Origin: Microbacteriaceae bacterium
GTDB taxonomy: Bacteria > Actinomycetota > Actinomycetes > Actinomycetales > Microbacteriaceae
DNA: 64,000 nt
Reading direction: 5' to 3'
Assembly (NCBI GenBank): GCA_024639935.1
Contig: JAHEFZ010000001.1
Span: 97,927-161,926 of the forward strand
The notes beneath the pieces are model-generated. The model saw nothing but the letters and a program-made list of their open reading frames with translations, was not told the DNA's origin and did not search any database. Shown piece after piece: positions 8,753 through 17,322 of the stretch; position 1 is the first letter of the stretch; each line of letters begins with the position of its first letter. A program made the position numbers and the translations under genes.

Positions 8753-9428
8753 AGTGCTCGTGGTCGAAGACGAACAATCCCTGCGCGAACCGCTCGTGTA
8801 CATCCTCCAGCGAGAAGGATTCGATGTACTCGAAGCGGCAGATGGACCCGCTGCGCTGGTTCAATGGCGACACAACTCGCCGGATCTGATTTTGTTGGAC
8901 TTGATGCTTCCGGGTATGAGCGGGGTAGACGTTTGTCGTGAAATTCGAACGCTATCTGCCGTACCGATCATTATGGTCACGGCAAAGGATTCCGAGGTCG
9001 ACAAGGTGGTTGGTCTAGAAATCGGAGCGGATGACTATGTCGTCAAGCCCTACTCCACCCGCGAATTGCTCGCCCGGATCAAGGCAGTTTTGCGCCGAGG
9101 GGCGGTTCAGGATTCGCATGAGGCACGATCTGTTCTCGAAGCAGGCCCTGTTCGACTCGACACCGAACGCCACACGGTCACTTTAGATGGGGAACCCGTG
9201 ACCCTGCCCCTCAAGGAGTTTGAATTACTCGAATATCTGATGGACAACACCAATCGGGTATTGACCCGAGGTCAAATAATTGATCGGGTGTGGGGGTCGA
9301 ACTATTACGGGGATACAAAGACGCTCGATGTCCATGTGAAGCGCATTCGAAGCAAAATCGAACCGGACCCCGCGAATCCGAGGTACATCTTGACGATTCG
9401 CGGTCTCGGCTACAAATTCGAGGCCTAG
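8745..9428 (+). CDS. regX3: OmpR/PhoB-family response regulator (RegX3-like)
   Basis: 227 aa. Receiver domain with the acidic pocket (VVEDEQ), phospho-acceptor Asp in LILLDLMLPG, conserved Thr (MVTAK) and Lys (VVKPYS); C-terminal winged helix ending in YILTIRGLGYKFE. Probable transcriptional activator of the pst operon under phosphate limitation. Its last 4 nt overlap the convergent lipoate ligase stop, so there is no room for a terminator. Confidence 0.92.
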   Translation: MSRVLVVEDEQSLREPLVYILQREGFDVLEAADGPAALVQWRHNSPDLILLDLMLPGMSGVDVCREIRTLSAVPIIMVTAKDSEVDKVVGLEIGADDYVVKPYSTRELLARIKAVLRRGAVQDSHEARSVLEAGPVRLDTERHTVTLDGEPVTLPLKEFELLEYLMDNTNRVLTRGQIIDRVWGSNYYGDTKTLDVHVKRIRSKIEPDPANPRYILTIRGLGYKFEA

Positions 9429-10474
9429 GGGACCCGCAATAACCACTCGTCGGTGAGGAATTTGTCGGTCACGAGAAGGGCAGCTCGAGCACGCTCGTCC
9501 GCAGTGATTTCCCCGTCTGTCAGTCCGTACAGTTCACGGAACGTCTCAACCATCCTGCCGATGACCTCGATTCGTGACATTCCCGACTGGCTTTTGATGG
9601 GGTCCACGCGCTTCGCCGCACTCGCCACCCCTTTGTCGCTCAATTTTTCGCGGCCAATTCGCAAAACCTGCATCATCGCGTTTGCATCGATGTCGTAGGC
9701 CATTGTCACGTGATGCAACACTGCGCCGTTTCCCAACCTCTTCTGCGCTGCACCACCGATCTTGCCCTGTGGGCTCGCGATATCGTTGAGCGGCTTGTAT
9801 TCTGCCGCGATTCCAATGGAGTGAAGTGCCTGCAGCACCCAATCGTCAAGGAACGCGTAGGAGTCGGCAAACGACATGCCGCGGACAAGTTCGGCGGGGG
9901 CGTAAATCGAGTAGGTGATGGTGTTTCCGGGTTCGATAAACATCGCGCCACCACCGCTCACTCGGCGAAACACCCGGACTCCCCGCGAAGCGGCTTCGTC
10001 GATATCGACCTCGTTTCGAAGTGATTGAAAAGACCCGATGATCACCGCTTTTTCATTCCACTCCCAAAAACGAAGCGTTGGCCCGCGACGACCCGCGCCA
10101 ACTTCTTCCGTCAAGACTTGGTCGAGCGCCATGTGTTCGGCCGCCGAGAGCGGCTCGGGAGCGAGAAACTCCCAGTTGTATTCTGCGAAAGACCGAGCAT
10201 CCGCAATCGCGCGTCGGACCGCTGTTGCGACCGCTTCCGGGTGAATTCCGAGCATGACGACGTCGTCAGGAAGAGCGTCACGAACTCTGCGCGCGATTTC
10301 CCCTGCTTCAGACGTAATCGGGAGTCCCTCGATTGCGCGAGTCATTGCTTCCAAGGCTTCGTCCGGTTCAAGAAAGAAGTCCCCCGAAATAACGACGTTG
10401 ACAAGTCGACCGCCGCGTTCCTCGGCCTCGACAATAATCAGCTTTCCGCCAGGGACCTTGTATTCACCCTTCAT
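9425..10474 (-). CDS. Lipoate-protein ligase A-like protein with N-terminal accessory domain
   Basis: 349 aa. The N-terminal ~75 residues (MKGEYKVPGGKL..., VSGDFF-like VISGDFF) resemble the accessory domain that normally sits at the C-terminus of LplA; the catalytic biotin/lipoate ligase domain follows, with RRVSGGGAMFIEPG (lipoyl-binding loop) and the catalytic-type Lys in GKIGGAAQKR. Expected role: activation of lipoate and attachment to E2/GcvH lysines. Start chosen at ATG 10474 because MKGEYKVPGGKL is where family members begin; the open frame continues to 10705 but that part overlaps the divergent MFS gene. Stop overlaps regX3. Confidence 0.85.
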   Translation of the reverse strand: MKGEYKVPGGKLIIVEAEERGGRLVNVVISGDFFLEPDEALEAMTRAIEGLPITSEAGEIARRVRDALPDDVVMLGIHPEAVATAVRRAIADARSFAEYNWEFLAPEPLSAAEHMALDQVLTEEVGAGRRGPTLRFWEWNEKAVIIGSFQSLRNEVDIDEAASRGVRVFRRVSGGGAMFIEPGNTITYSIYAPAELVRGMSFADSYAFLDDWVLQALHSIGIAAEYKPLNDIASPQGKIGGAAQKRLGNGAVLHHVTMAYDIDANAMMQVLRIGREKLSDKGVASAAKRVDPIKSQSGMSRIEVIGRMVETFRELYGLTDGEITADERARAALLVTDKFLTDEWLLRVP

Positions 10475-10566
10475 TTCGCCGCGAAGTCGACAGGGGTGTG
10501 GCAGGTTCCGCAAACCGTAGACATGCGCCCATTTTAGGCGGTGCGGGCGTTGCGCCATCCCCTGCT

Positions 10567-10572
10567 TAGGAT
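10567..10572 (+). promoter_or_regulatory. Putative -10 element for the MFS gene (leaderless)
   Basis: TAGGAT followed by 7 nt and the ATG at 10580. It also contains AGGA, which could act as a weak Shine-Dalgarno instead; the two readings cannot be separated from sequence alone. Confidence 0.4.
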
Positions 10573-10579
10573 GAGAGAC

Positions 10580-11917
10580 ATGGTCAGTGGTCGAAAGCGA
10601 AAAGCACGTGATCCAAGACCGTCCATGTTTCGCGCCCTGTCGAACCGCAACTTCCGCATTTGGATCTTCGGTGCACTCCTGTCCAACATCGGCGGATGGG
10701 GGCAACGTGCCGCGCAGGACTGGCTTGTCCTCACCGAGCTCACCAACGACGATGCCGTCGCGCTAGGAGTGAGTCTCGCTCTGCAGTTCGGTCCGATCCT
10801 AATTCTCGGACCGTTTGTTGGTCCGTTCATCGACCGATTTCGGGGCCGGACGATAATCCTCTGGGCAGCAGTCTTGGAAACTCTGTTCGGAGTTGTCCTC
10901 GGTATCGCCGTATTGACCGGTGTTGCAAATCTTGGGCTCGTTTATGCGCTCGCGCTGGGACTTGGCATTGTCCAATCGATAGAGACCCCCGCCCGCCAAG
11001 TTTTTGTCAACGAACTCGTTAGCAAAGACACCGTATCCAACGCGATTGGACTCAACTCAACGATGTTCAACACCTCGCGCCTCATTGGACCGGCATTGGC
11101 GGGGATCGGAATCTCGGCAGTAGGGACGGGCTGGACAATTCTTGTTGCCGGACTCCTCTTTTCCTCTGCCGTCGTGTCAATTTCATTGCTCCGGCGCAAG
11201 GAATTGCACGCAGTGCCGAAGGCGCCGAAAGAACGCGGACAATTCCGAGCCGGGCTCGCCTACATCCAATCTCGCAAAGACCTTGTTGTCGTGCTCGCCA
11301 TGCTGTTCATCGTCGGCACAGTTGTATTCAACTTCGGAATTTTTTCTAGCACCATGGCGGTAATCGAATTCGGGCTCGGCGCACACGATTACGGTTTCAT
11401 CATGTCGGCTCTGGCTGTGGGGTCACTGGGCGGTGCTTTACTGGTTGCTCGGAGCTCCCGGCCACGACTTTCGGTCATCACCATGGCTGCCGCGTCGATC
11501 GCCGTCGGTGGGTTGGCAGCGGCACTGGCGCCGACCGTGACCACGTTTGTTGTGCTGTATCCGATTTTGGGCTTCGGAGCCGTTCTGATGGTAGCGACAA
11601 TCAACAGCTACATCCAAACCACGACTGACGAAATTTATCGAGGGCGGGTGATGGCCATTTTCTCAACATTGCTGGTCGGAGCGACGCTCATCGGCTCGCC
11701 CCTCGCGGGTTGGGTATCGAATGCGTTTGGTCCGCGGTGGGCGATCGGTGTGGCGGCGCTCGGTGGGTTTATTGCGGCGATCATCGCAGTGGTCTGGATG
11801 CGAAGCTCACACAACATCTCGACTATGGACACCGTTCGATCCGCCTTTACTCGGTCGTCTACAGAACAGCCCGACACCGCAACGCAGTTGATCACCATTA
11901 CCGAACGTGGGCCTTAG
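10580..11917 (+). CDS. MFS transporter (EntS/MFS_3-like)
   Basis: 445 aa from ATG 10580. Twelve hydrophobic segments; N-terminal pattern MFRALSNRNFRIWIFGALLSNIGGW..., with 'WGQRAAQDWLVLTEL', is typical of MFS_3 (enterobactin exporter EntS and macrolide exporters). The loop 2-3 motif is GPFVGPFIDRFRGR. Upstream in-frame starts at 10541 and 10571 exist, but 10580 has TAGGAT/AGGA at suitable distance. Substrate unknown. It stands alone, divergent from lipoate ligase. Confidence 0.85.
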   Translation: MVSGRKRKARDPRPSMFRALSNRNFRIWIFGALLSNIGGWGQRAAQDWLVLTELTNDDAVALGVSLALQFGPILILGPFVGPFIDRFRGRTIILWAAVLETLFGVVLGIAVLTGVANLGLVYALALGLGIVQSIETPARQVFVNELVSKDTVSNAIGLNSTMFNTSRLIGPALAGIGISAVGTGWTILVAGLLFSSAVVSISLLRRKELHAVPKAPKERGQFRAGLAYIQSRKDLVVVLAMLFIVGTVVFNFGIFSSTMAVIEFGLGAHDYGFIMSALAVGSLGGALLVARSSRPRLSVITMAAASIAVGGLAAALAPTVTTFVVLYPILGFGAVLMVATINSYIQTTTDEIYRGRVMAIFSTLLVGATLIGSPLAGWVSNAFGPRWAIGVAALGGFIAAIIAVVWMRSSHNISTMDTVRSAFTRSSTEQPDTATQLITITERGP

Positions 11918-11962
11918 CGCGCCAAAACCACCGAATTATCGGTACACGCGCACCAAACCGCC

Positions 11963-11968
11963 TAGAAT
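11963..11968 (+). promoter_or_regulatory. -10 element of leaderless Lrp/AsnC gene
   Basis: TAGAAT, then AGCGGC, then the GTG start at 11975. With transcription normally starting 6-8 nt after a -10 hexamer, the mRNA should start on or at the GTG. No Shine-Dalgarno is present. Confidence 0.6.
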
Positions 11969-11974
11969 AGCGGC

Positions 11975-12412
11975 GTGGACGCAACTGACAAGCGAATTAT
12001 TGAGCAACTCCGCGAAAATGCTCGCGCTGGATACGCCGAAATCGGCGATGTTGTTGGTCTGTCGGCGAGCGCCGTCAAGCGTCGCGTCGACCGTCTCGTT
12101 GATTCAGGAGCAATCCGTGGTTTTACCGTCAACGTCGACCCGGCCGCTGAAGGCATTGGGGTCGAGGCCTACGTCGAACTGTATTGTCGCGGGACCGTAT
12201 CGCCCGATGATCTGCGGAAACTCCTCCACGGCGTGCCAGAAGTGGTCTATGCGGGTACCGTTTCCGGTCAGGCCGATGCGATCGTCCACATGCGCGCCTC
12301 GTCAATTCCGGCCTTGGAAGCGGCGTTGGAAAAGGTCCGCAACGCTCCGAATGTTGATCACACGCGATCGTCCATCATGTTGTCGCGACTTGTTCATCGG
12401 CGAATTCTCTAA
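11975..12412 (+). CDS. Lrp/AsnC-family transcriptional regulator
   Basis: 145 aa. N-terminal helix-turn-helix (DKRIIEQLRENARAGYAEIG, then VGLSASAVKRRVDRL) and C-terminal RAM/ligand-binding domain (PEVVYAGTVSGQADAIVHM). Members form octamers that sense amino acids and control amino acid or central metabolism. GTG start with an upstream TAGAAT 6 nt away and no Shine-Dalgarno, so probably leaderless. Target genes cannot be told from the window; neighbours are an MFS exporter and phosphofructokinase. Confidence 0.92.
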   Translation: MDATDKRIIEQLRENARAGYAEIGDVVGLSASAVKRRVDRLVDSGAIRGFTVNVDPAAEGIGVEAYVELYCRGTVSPDDLRKLLHGVPEVVYAGTVSGQADAIVHMRASSIPALEAALEKVRNAPNVDHTRSSIMLSRLVHRRIL

Positions 12413-12464
12413 AATATGTTGTGACATGTGCCCCGGGCGGTGTTCGTAACGCGAGAATAGACAC

Positions 12465-13490
12465 ATGCGAATCGGAGTCCTCACTTCAGGTGGCGATGCC
12501 CCTGGTCTCAACGCCGTCATCCGTGGTGCTGTGCTCAACGGTGAGCGTCACTATGGGATGTCCTTTATTGGCATCAGAGACGGGTGGCGCGGCCTCGTCA
12601 ACGCCGACTTCCAAAAGCTTGAACGTGCAGAAGTCAAGGGAATCGGCAAGATGGGTGGAACGATTCTCGGTTCCTCTCGAACCAATCCATTCGAAAACAA
12701 CGGCGGCATTGACCGCATCAACCAGGTTATGGCGGACGCCGGAATGGATGGGCTGTTGGTAATCGGCGGCGAGGGAACTCTCGCGGCAGCGAACCGGCTC
12801 TCCGAGGCAGGTATCAAGATTGTTGGTGTCCCCAAGACGGTCGACAATGATCTTTCCGCCACCGATTACACGTTTGGATTTGACACCGCGGTCAACATTG
12901 CCACCGACTCCATGGATCGCCTCCGCACGACCGGTGATTCACATCACCGATGCATGGTCGCAGAGGTTATGGGTCGTCACGTGGGTTGGATCGCGTTGCA
13001 TTCAGGAATGGCCGCGGGTGCCCACGTAATCCTGATTCCGGAGCGCAAGACGTCGCTCGAGGAAATTGTTGGGTGGGTCACGTCGGCCTACGAGCGCGGT
13101 CGAGCTCCACTCGTGTGCGTCGCGGAGGGTTTCCTGCTGGATACGATGGACGACGCACACAGCGAGCGGGGTCTCGATGCTTTTGGTCGACCTCGACTCG
13201 GCGGAATTGGCGAAATGCTCGCACCCCTCATCGAAGAGGCGACGGGAATTGAGACTCGCGCAACGACGCTCGGCCACATTCAACGCGGCGGGACTCCGTC
13301 AGCCTTCGATAGAGTTCTCGCCACCCGCTTTGGAATGAATGCGGTTCGCGTGATTTCCGAAGGCGGATGGGGAGGTTTGGTGGCGCTTCGTGGGACCGAA
13401 ATCGTCACGACCACCTTCGAGTCCGCACTGGGGCAACTCAAAACGGTACCTGACGCGCGCTGGTCCGAAGCTGCACTGTTGTTTGGTTAA
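12465..13490 (+). CDS. pfkA: 6-phosphofructokinase
   Basis: 341 aa, group III type. The N-terminal nucleotide loop GGDAPGLNAVIRG, catalytic PKTVDNDL and fructose-6-phosphate loop MGRHVGWIAL are clear. The specificity positions read GGEGT (Gly where PPi-dependent enzymes have Asp) together with PKTVDND (Lys). In actinobacteria this Gly/Lys combination is associated with ATP-dependent enzymes. Commits fructose 6-phosphate to glycolysis. GAGAAT ends 6 nt before the ATG, a possible leaderless start. Its stop overlaps the convergent hemD stop by 4 nt. Confidence 0.95.
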   Translation: MRIGVLTSGGDAPGLNAVIRGAVLNGERHYGMSFIGIRDGWRGLVNADFQKLERAEVKGIGKMGGTILGSSRTNPFENNGGIDRINQVMADAGMDGLLVIGGEGTLAAANRLSEAGIKIVGVPKTVDNDLSATDYTFGFDTAVNIATDSMDRLRTTGDSHHRCMVAEVMGRHVGWIALHSGMAAGAHVILIPERKTSLEEIVGWVTSAYERGRAPLVCVAEGFLLDTMDDAHSERGLDAFGRPRLGGIGEMLAPLIEEATGIETRATTLGHIQRGGTPSAFDRVLATRFGMNAVRVISEGGWGGLVALRGTEIVTTTFESALGQLKTVPDARWSEAALLFG

Positions 13491-14284
13491 GCGTCTCGGA
13501 ATTCTAACAACGCGTCAATGAGCGCTTCGTTACTGCGCTCCGACGCGGTGTGTGAAACCGCCAGACCGGCCTGCTGTGCGTCAAACGCCGTTCGAGGACC
13601 AATACATATAACGGCGGTTGATTCCGGTATCGGGCTGAGTTGATCGGCAAGCTGTCGCGCGACACTTCCCGAACTCACGAGAATTGCCGTGATATCCCCG
13701 GAGTGAACCCGAGTGCGTACATCCGCTGAGACCGGGACCCCGACGGTTCGGTAGGCAGACACAAAGGTTGCGTGGATTCCCCGCTCGTCGAAACCTGCGG
13801 CAAGAATTGGTTCCGATGTTTCCGAGTGCGGTACAAGAATTGTCGACTCTACAAACCCTTCGGGTAATGCGTTGATGAAACCTCGGGACGAATTGTCGGT
13901 CGGGGGCACAAAATCAACTCGGATGTTCGCAAACGAGAGCGCCTGGGCTGTCGTTTCACCGATCGCAGCAACTCGTGTCTGTTCAGGGATTTCAACCTTG
14001 TGGTGTTGCAGGACGTCGACGGTCGTCGCGCTCGTCAGGACGATCCAGTCGTACCGTCCCGACGTGAGTGCCTCGAATTCCGCCTGAAGGGCGCCGGCGT
14101 CGTCCGCCGAAGCAAAATTTACGACAGGTGCGACAACCGTGCGCGCACCGAGAGTCGTGAGGAGGTTTGTGATGTCCTCGGCGAAACGTCCGCCGCGTGG
14201 GATGAGTACCGTCTGGTCGCCAAGTCTGCGAATCACCGGGATGCTCGCAGTTGGACTCACTTCGCGAATGGCAAAATCAGTCAT
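13487..14284 (-). CDS. hemD: Uroporphyrinogen-III synthase (HemD family)
   Basis: 265 aa from ATG 14284. Two Rossmann-like halves with weak sequence conservation typical of HemD; recognisable stretches are DWIVLTSATTVDVL, RVAAIGETTAQAL and the C-terminal AVICIGPRTAFDAQQ. Family role: cyclisation of hydroxymethylbilane to uroporphyrinogen III for haem. The chosen start overlaps the end of the upstream DUF3618 gene, which fits the tightly coupled operon. A longer frame extends to 14386 but lies inside the upstream gene. Other heme genes are not adjacent. Confidence 0.82.
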   Translation of the reverse strand: MTDFAIREVSPTASIPVIRRLGDQTVLIPRGGRFAEDITNLLTTLGARTVVAPVVNFASADDAGALQAEFEALTSGRYDWIVLTSATTVDVLQHHKVEIPEQTRVAAIGETTAQALSFANIRVDFVPPTDNSSRGFINALPEGFVESTILVPHSETSEPILAAGFDERGIHATFVSAYRTVGVPVSADVRTRVHSGDITAILVSSGSVARQLADQLSPIPESTAVICIGPRTAFDAQQAGLAVSHTASERSNEALIDALLEFRDA

Positions 14285-14510
14285 CCCCGAAGACCGCCCA
14301 GGCAATTGAACTGACCACAATGACACCGAGAATTCCCGCGCCGACCAACCATGGCACGGGGTTTGCTTGGAACGAACCCGCGACACGTTCGCCCAAAATT
14401 TTGCGTTGTTCCGTCAGGTCGAGTTTGTTCTCAAGTTCGGAAACCGACTTCTGAAATTGTTCGCGGCGTGCTGCGATGTCCGCCGCGATCTTCTGACGCT
14501 CATTCGCCAT
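14277..14510 (-). CDS. DUF3618-type small membrane protein
   Basis: 77 aa from ATG 14510. A charged amphipathic coiled-coil-like N-terminus (ADIAARREQFQKSVSELENK) and one C-terminal transmembrane helix (VPWLVGAGILGVIVVSSIAW). This is the DUF3618 pattern. Overlaps both the upstream holin-like gene and the downstream hemD, so three genes appear translationally coupled. Function unknown; such proteins commonly accompany holin-superfamily and YtxH-like proteins in actinobacterial envelope clusters. Confidence 0.8.
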   Translation of the reverse strand: MANERQKIAADIAARREQFQKSVSELENKLDLTEQRKILGERVAGSFQANPVPWLVGAGILGVIVVSSIAWAVFGDD

Positions 14511-14898
14511 CGATTGTCCCCTTACCCAGGTTTCGGAAATCCTTCGAAATCTGATCGACCGATTCAAACGGCGTAAAACCTTTACGAATCGACGCGATGC
14601 CGAGCGCGATAAATGCGATGCCGACAAAAAGAGCGGTGGCGGCAACTATGAGCGCGGCTGCCCAGGGCGGCATGAATTCCGCTAGACCGAGAATCAAGGC
14701 CACGACAAGCATCGTCATGAACAGGGAAATCAACGTCACGCCCAGTGTCACCCAGCCAATGCCAATACCGGCGGCGCGCAACTTTCCCGCAAATTCGGAT
14801 TGAAGCAAGCGAATTTCAGCACGGATCAAATCACTGAGCTCGCGAGGCAAATCCGCCAGCAGTCGAAAAAACCCCCGCGCCTTCGCGTCTTTCGCCAT
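14500..14898 (-). CDS. Actinobacterial holin-X superfamily membrane protein (Phage_holin_3_6-like)
   Basis: 132 aa. An amphipathic N-terminus with 'DLPRELSDLIRAEIRLLQSE' followed by two strong transmembrane helices (about 45-72 and 78-103) and a charged tail. This matches the putative actinobacterial holin-X/DUF1469 family. Despite the name there is no sign of a prophage here: neighbours are chromosomal envelope and haem genes. Biological role unknown. Confidence 0.8.
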   Translation of the reverse strand: MAKDAKARGFFRLLADLPRELSDLIRAEIRLLQSEFAGKLRAAGIGIGWVTLGVTLISLFMTMLVVALILGLAEFMPPWAAALIVAATALFVGIAFIALGIASIRKGFTPFESVDQISKDFRNLGKGTIDGE

Positions 14899-14904
14899 AA
14901 GCGG

Positions 14905-15249
14905 TTACTTCTTCGGTCGAGAAGTGTTTGCTGATGTAGTCGTCTTCTTTGACGCTGGCGCCGACGCCGGCTTTCGCGCAGGGGTTGCACGTTGCGCGGG
15001 CTCGGTGACTGATCGGGCTGCCTCGACACGCTCGGCAATCTTCTTGACGTTGACCGAAACTGCTGCCGCGACCTCGGGCGCGTTCTCCTTGACAAATTCC
15101 GTCGCAGCGGAAACCTGTTCTTGCACTCGCGGGTCATTCCAGAACTTGAGTGCTGCGTTCTTCATCTGGTTGTACCGAGCACGCCCGTCTCGAGTGCCGA
15201 GGACGTAGCCGATACCCAGACCGAGTACCAAAAGAATTTTTCCACGCAC
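14905..15249 (-). CDS. YtxH-like single-TM protein
   Basis: 114 aa. Begins MRGKILLVLGLGIGYVLGTR, one transmembrane helix followed by a soluble region (RARYNQMKNAALKFWNDPRV) and a Lys/Ala/Pro/Thr-rich low-complexity tail. The start resembles YtxH/general-stress small proteins common in Microbacteriaceae. First of a four-gene operon with the holin-like, DUF3618 and hemD genes. No enzymatic motif is seen; function not assigned. Confidence 0.75.
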   Translation of the reverse strand: MRGKILLVLGLGIGYVLGTRDGRARYNQMKNAALKFWNDPRVQEQVSAATEFVKENAPEVAAAVSVNVKKIAERVEAARSVTEPAQRATPARKPASAPASKKTTTSANTSRPKK

Positions 15250-15348
15250 TGTAAACCCCCTTGTAAGCCTTTGGGTTTAATAGCCTAACCCTGATTCGCA
15301 ACGGCGAAAACCGATTGACCACGTTTCACCCAAAGCGCGGAACCCGTG

Positions 15349-17298
15349 TTACCAGATCGTCACGCGCTCGGCTGGATCGAGCCACATCGGATCAGCTGCC
15401 GTGACCCCAAATGTTTCGTGAAAAACATCCAAATTTCTCACGATTTGGTTGCATCGAAATTCTGGCGGCGAATGCGGATCAATCGCCAAAAGTCTGAGGG
15501 CTTCTTCGTCACGCGCGGATTGCCGCCATGCCTGCGCCCACGACAAGAAAAACCGTTCCGCGCCGGTCATTCCGTCAACGAGAGGTGGTTCGCCACCGTC
15601 CAAAGACAGCAGGTACGCCTTCCAGGCAATGCTCAATCCACCAAGGTCACCGATGTTTTCACCAATCGTCAATTCACCGTTGACCGTGTGACCCGGAAGG
15701 GCTCGGGGCTCCAACGCGTTGTATTGGTCTATCAGTGCCTTGGTGCGTTCCGTGAATTGCTCGCGGTCAACATCGCTCCACCAATTTGACAAGCGTCCGT
15801 CTCCATCGAACTCGCTTCCTTGGTCGTCAAATCCATGCCCGAGTTCGTGCCCGATCACGGCCCCGATTGCGCCGTAGTTTGCCGCTGGATCCCGCTCAGC
15901 AACAAAGAATGGGTACTGAAGAATTGCCGCAGGAAAAACAATCTCGTTGAAGCCGGGGTTGTAATACGCGTTGACTGTTTGGGGCAACATGAACCATTCG
16001 TCACGGTCGAGTGGCTTTCCAATCTTGCCCATTTCGCGTTCAAAATCGAATCGCGCAAGAGCAAACATGTTCCCCACGAGGTCGCCGATAGTCACATTAA
16101 CCGACGAATAATCACGCCAACGAACCGGATAACCAATTTTGGGCGTGAATTTATCGAGCTTTTCATGCGCGCGAGTCTTAGTCTCGTTGCTCATCCATTC
16201 GAGGTTTGCGATCGATTCGCGATACGCCTCGATGAGATTCGCGATCAACAAATCCATCTGGGTCTTCGCCGCTGGCGGAAAGTGGCGCGCAACGTACAGT
16301 TTGCCCACCGCTTCGCCGAGCCCTCCCTCGACGAAACCAACTCCGCGTTTCCACCGGTCACGCAGTTGGGGAGTGCCCGACAGAGTCGTTCCGTAGAACG
16401 CAAAGTTCTCGTCGACAAATTCCGCCGAAAGATAAGGGGCAAGCCCATGAATGATCTTCCAGCGCAACCAGTCAGCTAGTGCGTCAAGGTTGGTGGACTC
16501 GAGGATCGCACGAGCGCCTTCGATAAATGAGGGCTCGCGGACAACCAGTTCGGCAAAGACATTGTCTGCTACCCCAAGCGCATCACGCCACGGCGCGGCG
16601 ATCGGTCCGAGTGACGTCGAAAACTCGTCCCACCCAACAAGGTTGTATGTCGCATGTGTATCGCGCGTTTTCACGTTGTCCCAGTGCACACTCGCAAAAT
16701 TTTCTTCAATGGCATAAACATGCGCAGCCCGGTCTTTAGCATCAGAAAAACCTGCAATCGTAAACATTCTCTCGAGATGCCCTCGGTAGGCCTCTCGAAT
16801 CGACGCGAAGGTCTCTTCGCGGAAGTACGACTCGTCGGGTAAACCGATTCCGCTCTGTTCGACGAAGACGAGGTATCGCTCTGGGTCGCCCGGGTCGTTG
16901 TCGACCCACATCGACACAAAAGAGCCGATACCGTCTCGCTCGAATTGCCCCAGCACTGACATGAACTCTGCCAGGCTTCCGACGCTGTCGATTCGGCGCA
17001 GAAGAGGAGTCAGGGGTGAAGCGCCGAGTGCATTAACGGTGTCGACATCCATGAAACTCGTATACAAATCCCCAACCTTGCGAGCCTCCGTCCCGGCCGC
17101 CGCTGATTGGCACTCTTCGATAATCTCGCGAACGGCTTTCTCGGCTTCTTCGGCAAGGACGTGAAACGACCCATATCGGGCGCGATCGTCGGGGATCGGA
17201 GTCCGCTCTATCCACCGTTCATTAATGTGGCGGTACAGATCATCCGCCGGGCGAATCGCGTCGTCGCGTTCGTCAATTTCAATACCTGACGTCGTCAT
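15349..17298 (-). CDS. pepO: M13 family zinc metallopeptidase (PepO/neprilysin-like)
   Basis: 649 aa. M13 signatures are present: NAYYNPGFNEIVFPAAILQ (the substrate-binding NAYY), HELGH in VIGHELGHGFDD (zinc ligands and catalytic Glu), the third ligand in GENIGDLGG, and the C-terminal CNQIVRNLDVFHETF. No signal peptide or transmembrane anchor, so it is probably cytoplasmic like other bacterial PepO proteins. Cleaves oligopeptides. ATG 17298 is chosen over GTG 17304 because AGGAG is 5-6 nt upstream. Monocistronic in appearance. Confidence 0.95.
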   Translation of the reverse strand: MTTSGIEIDERDDAIRPADDLYRHINERWIERTPIPDDRARYGSFHVLAEEAEKAVREIIEECQSAAAGTEARKVGDLYTSFMDVDTVNALGASPLTPLLRRIDSVGSLAEFMSVLGQFERDGIGSFVSMWVDNDPGDPERYLVFVEQSGIGLPDESYFREETFASIREAYRGHLERMFTIAGFSDAKDRAAHVYAIEENFASVHWDNVKTRDTHATYNLVGWDEFSTSLGPIAAPWRDALGVADNVFAELVVREPSFIEGARAILESTNLDALADWLRWKIIHGLAPYLSAEFVDENFAFYGTTLSGTPQLRDRWKRGVGFVEGGLGEAVGKLYVARHFPPAAKTQMDLLIANLIEAYRESIANLEWMSNETKTRAHEKLDKFTPKIGYPVRWRDYSSVNVTIGDLVGNMFALARFDFEREMGKIGKPLDRDEWFMLPQTVNAYYNPGFNEIVFPAAILQYPFFVAERDPAANYGAIGAVIGHELGHGFDDQGSEFDGDGRLSNWWSDVDREQFTERTKALIDQYNALEPRALPGHTVNGELTIGENIGDLGGLSIAWKAYLLSLDGGEPPLVDGMTGAERFFLSWAQAWRQSARDEEALRLLAIDPHSPPEFRCNQIVRNLDVFHETFGVTAADPMWLDPAERVTIW

Positions 17299-17322
17299 TG
17301 CCACTCCTGTTGATGGGGGTTG

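Noticed and set aside
9546..9954. Other minus-strand frames inside lipoate ligase
   Set aside because: Out-of-frame shadows of the ligase, without recognisable domains.
14500..14898. Holin-like gene as evidence of a prophage
   Set aside because: Only the superfamily name is phage-like; neighbours are chromosomal envelope and hemD genes, with no lysin, portal or integrase.
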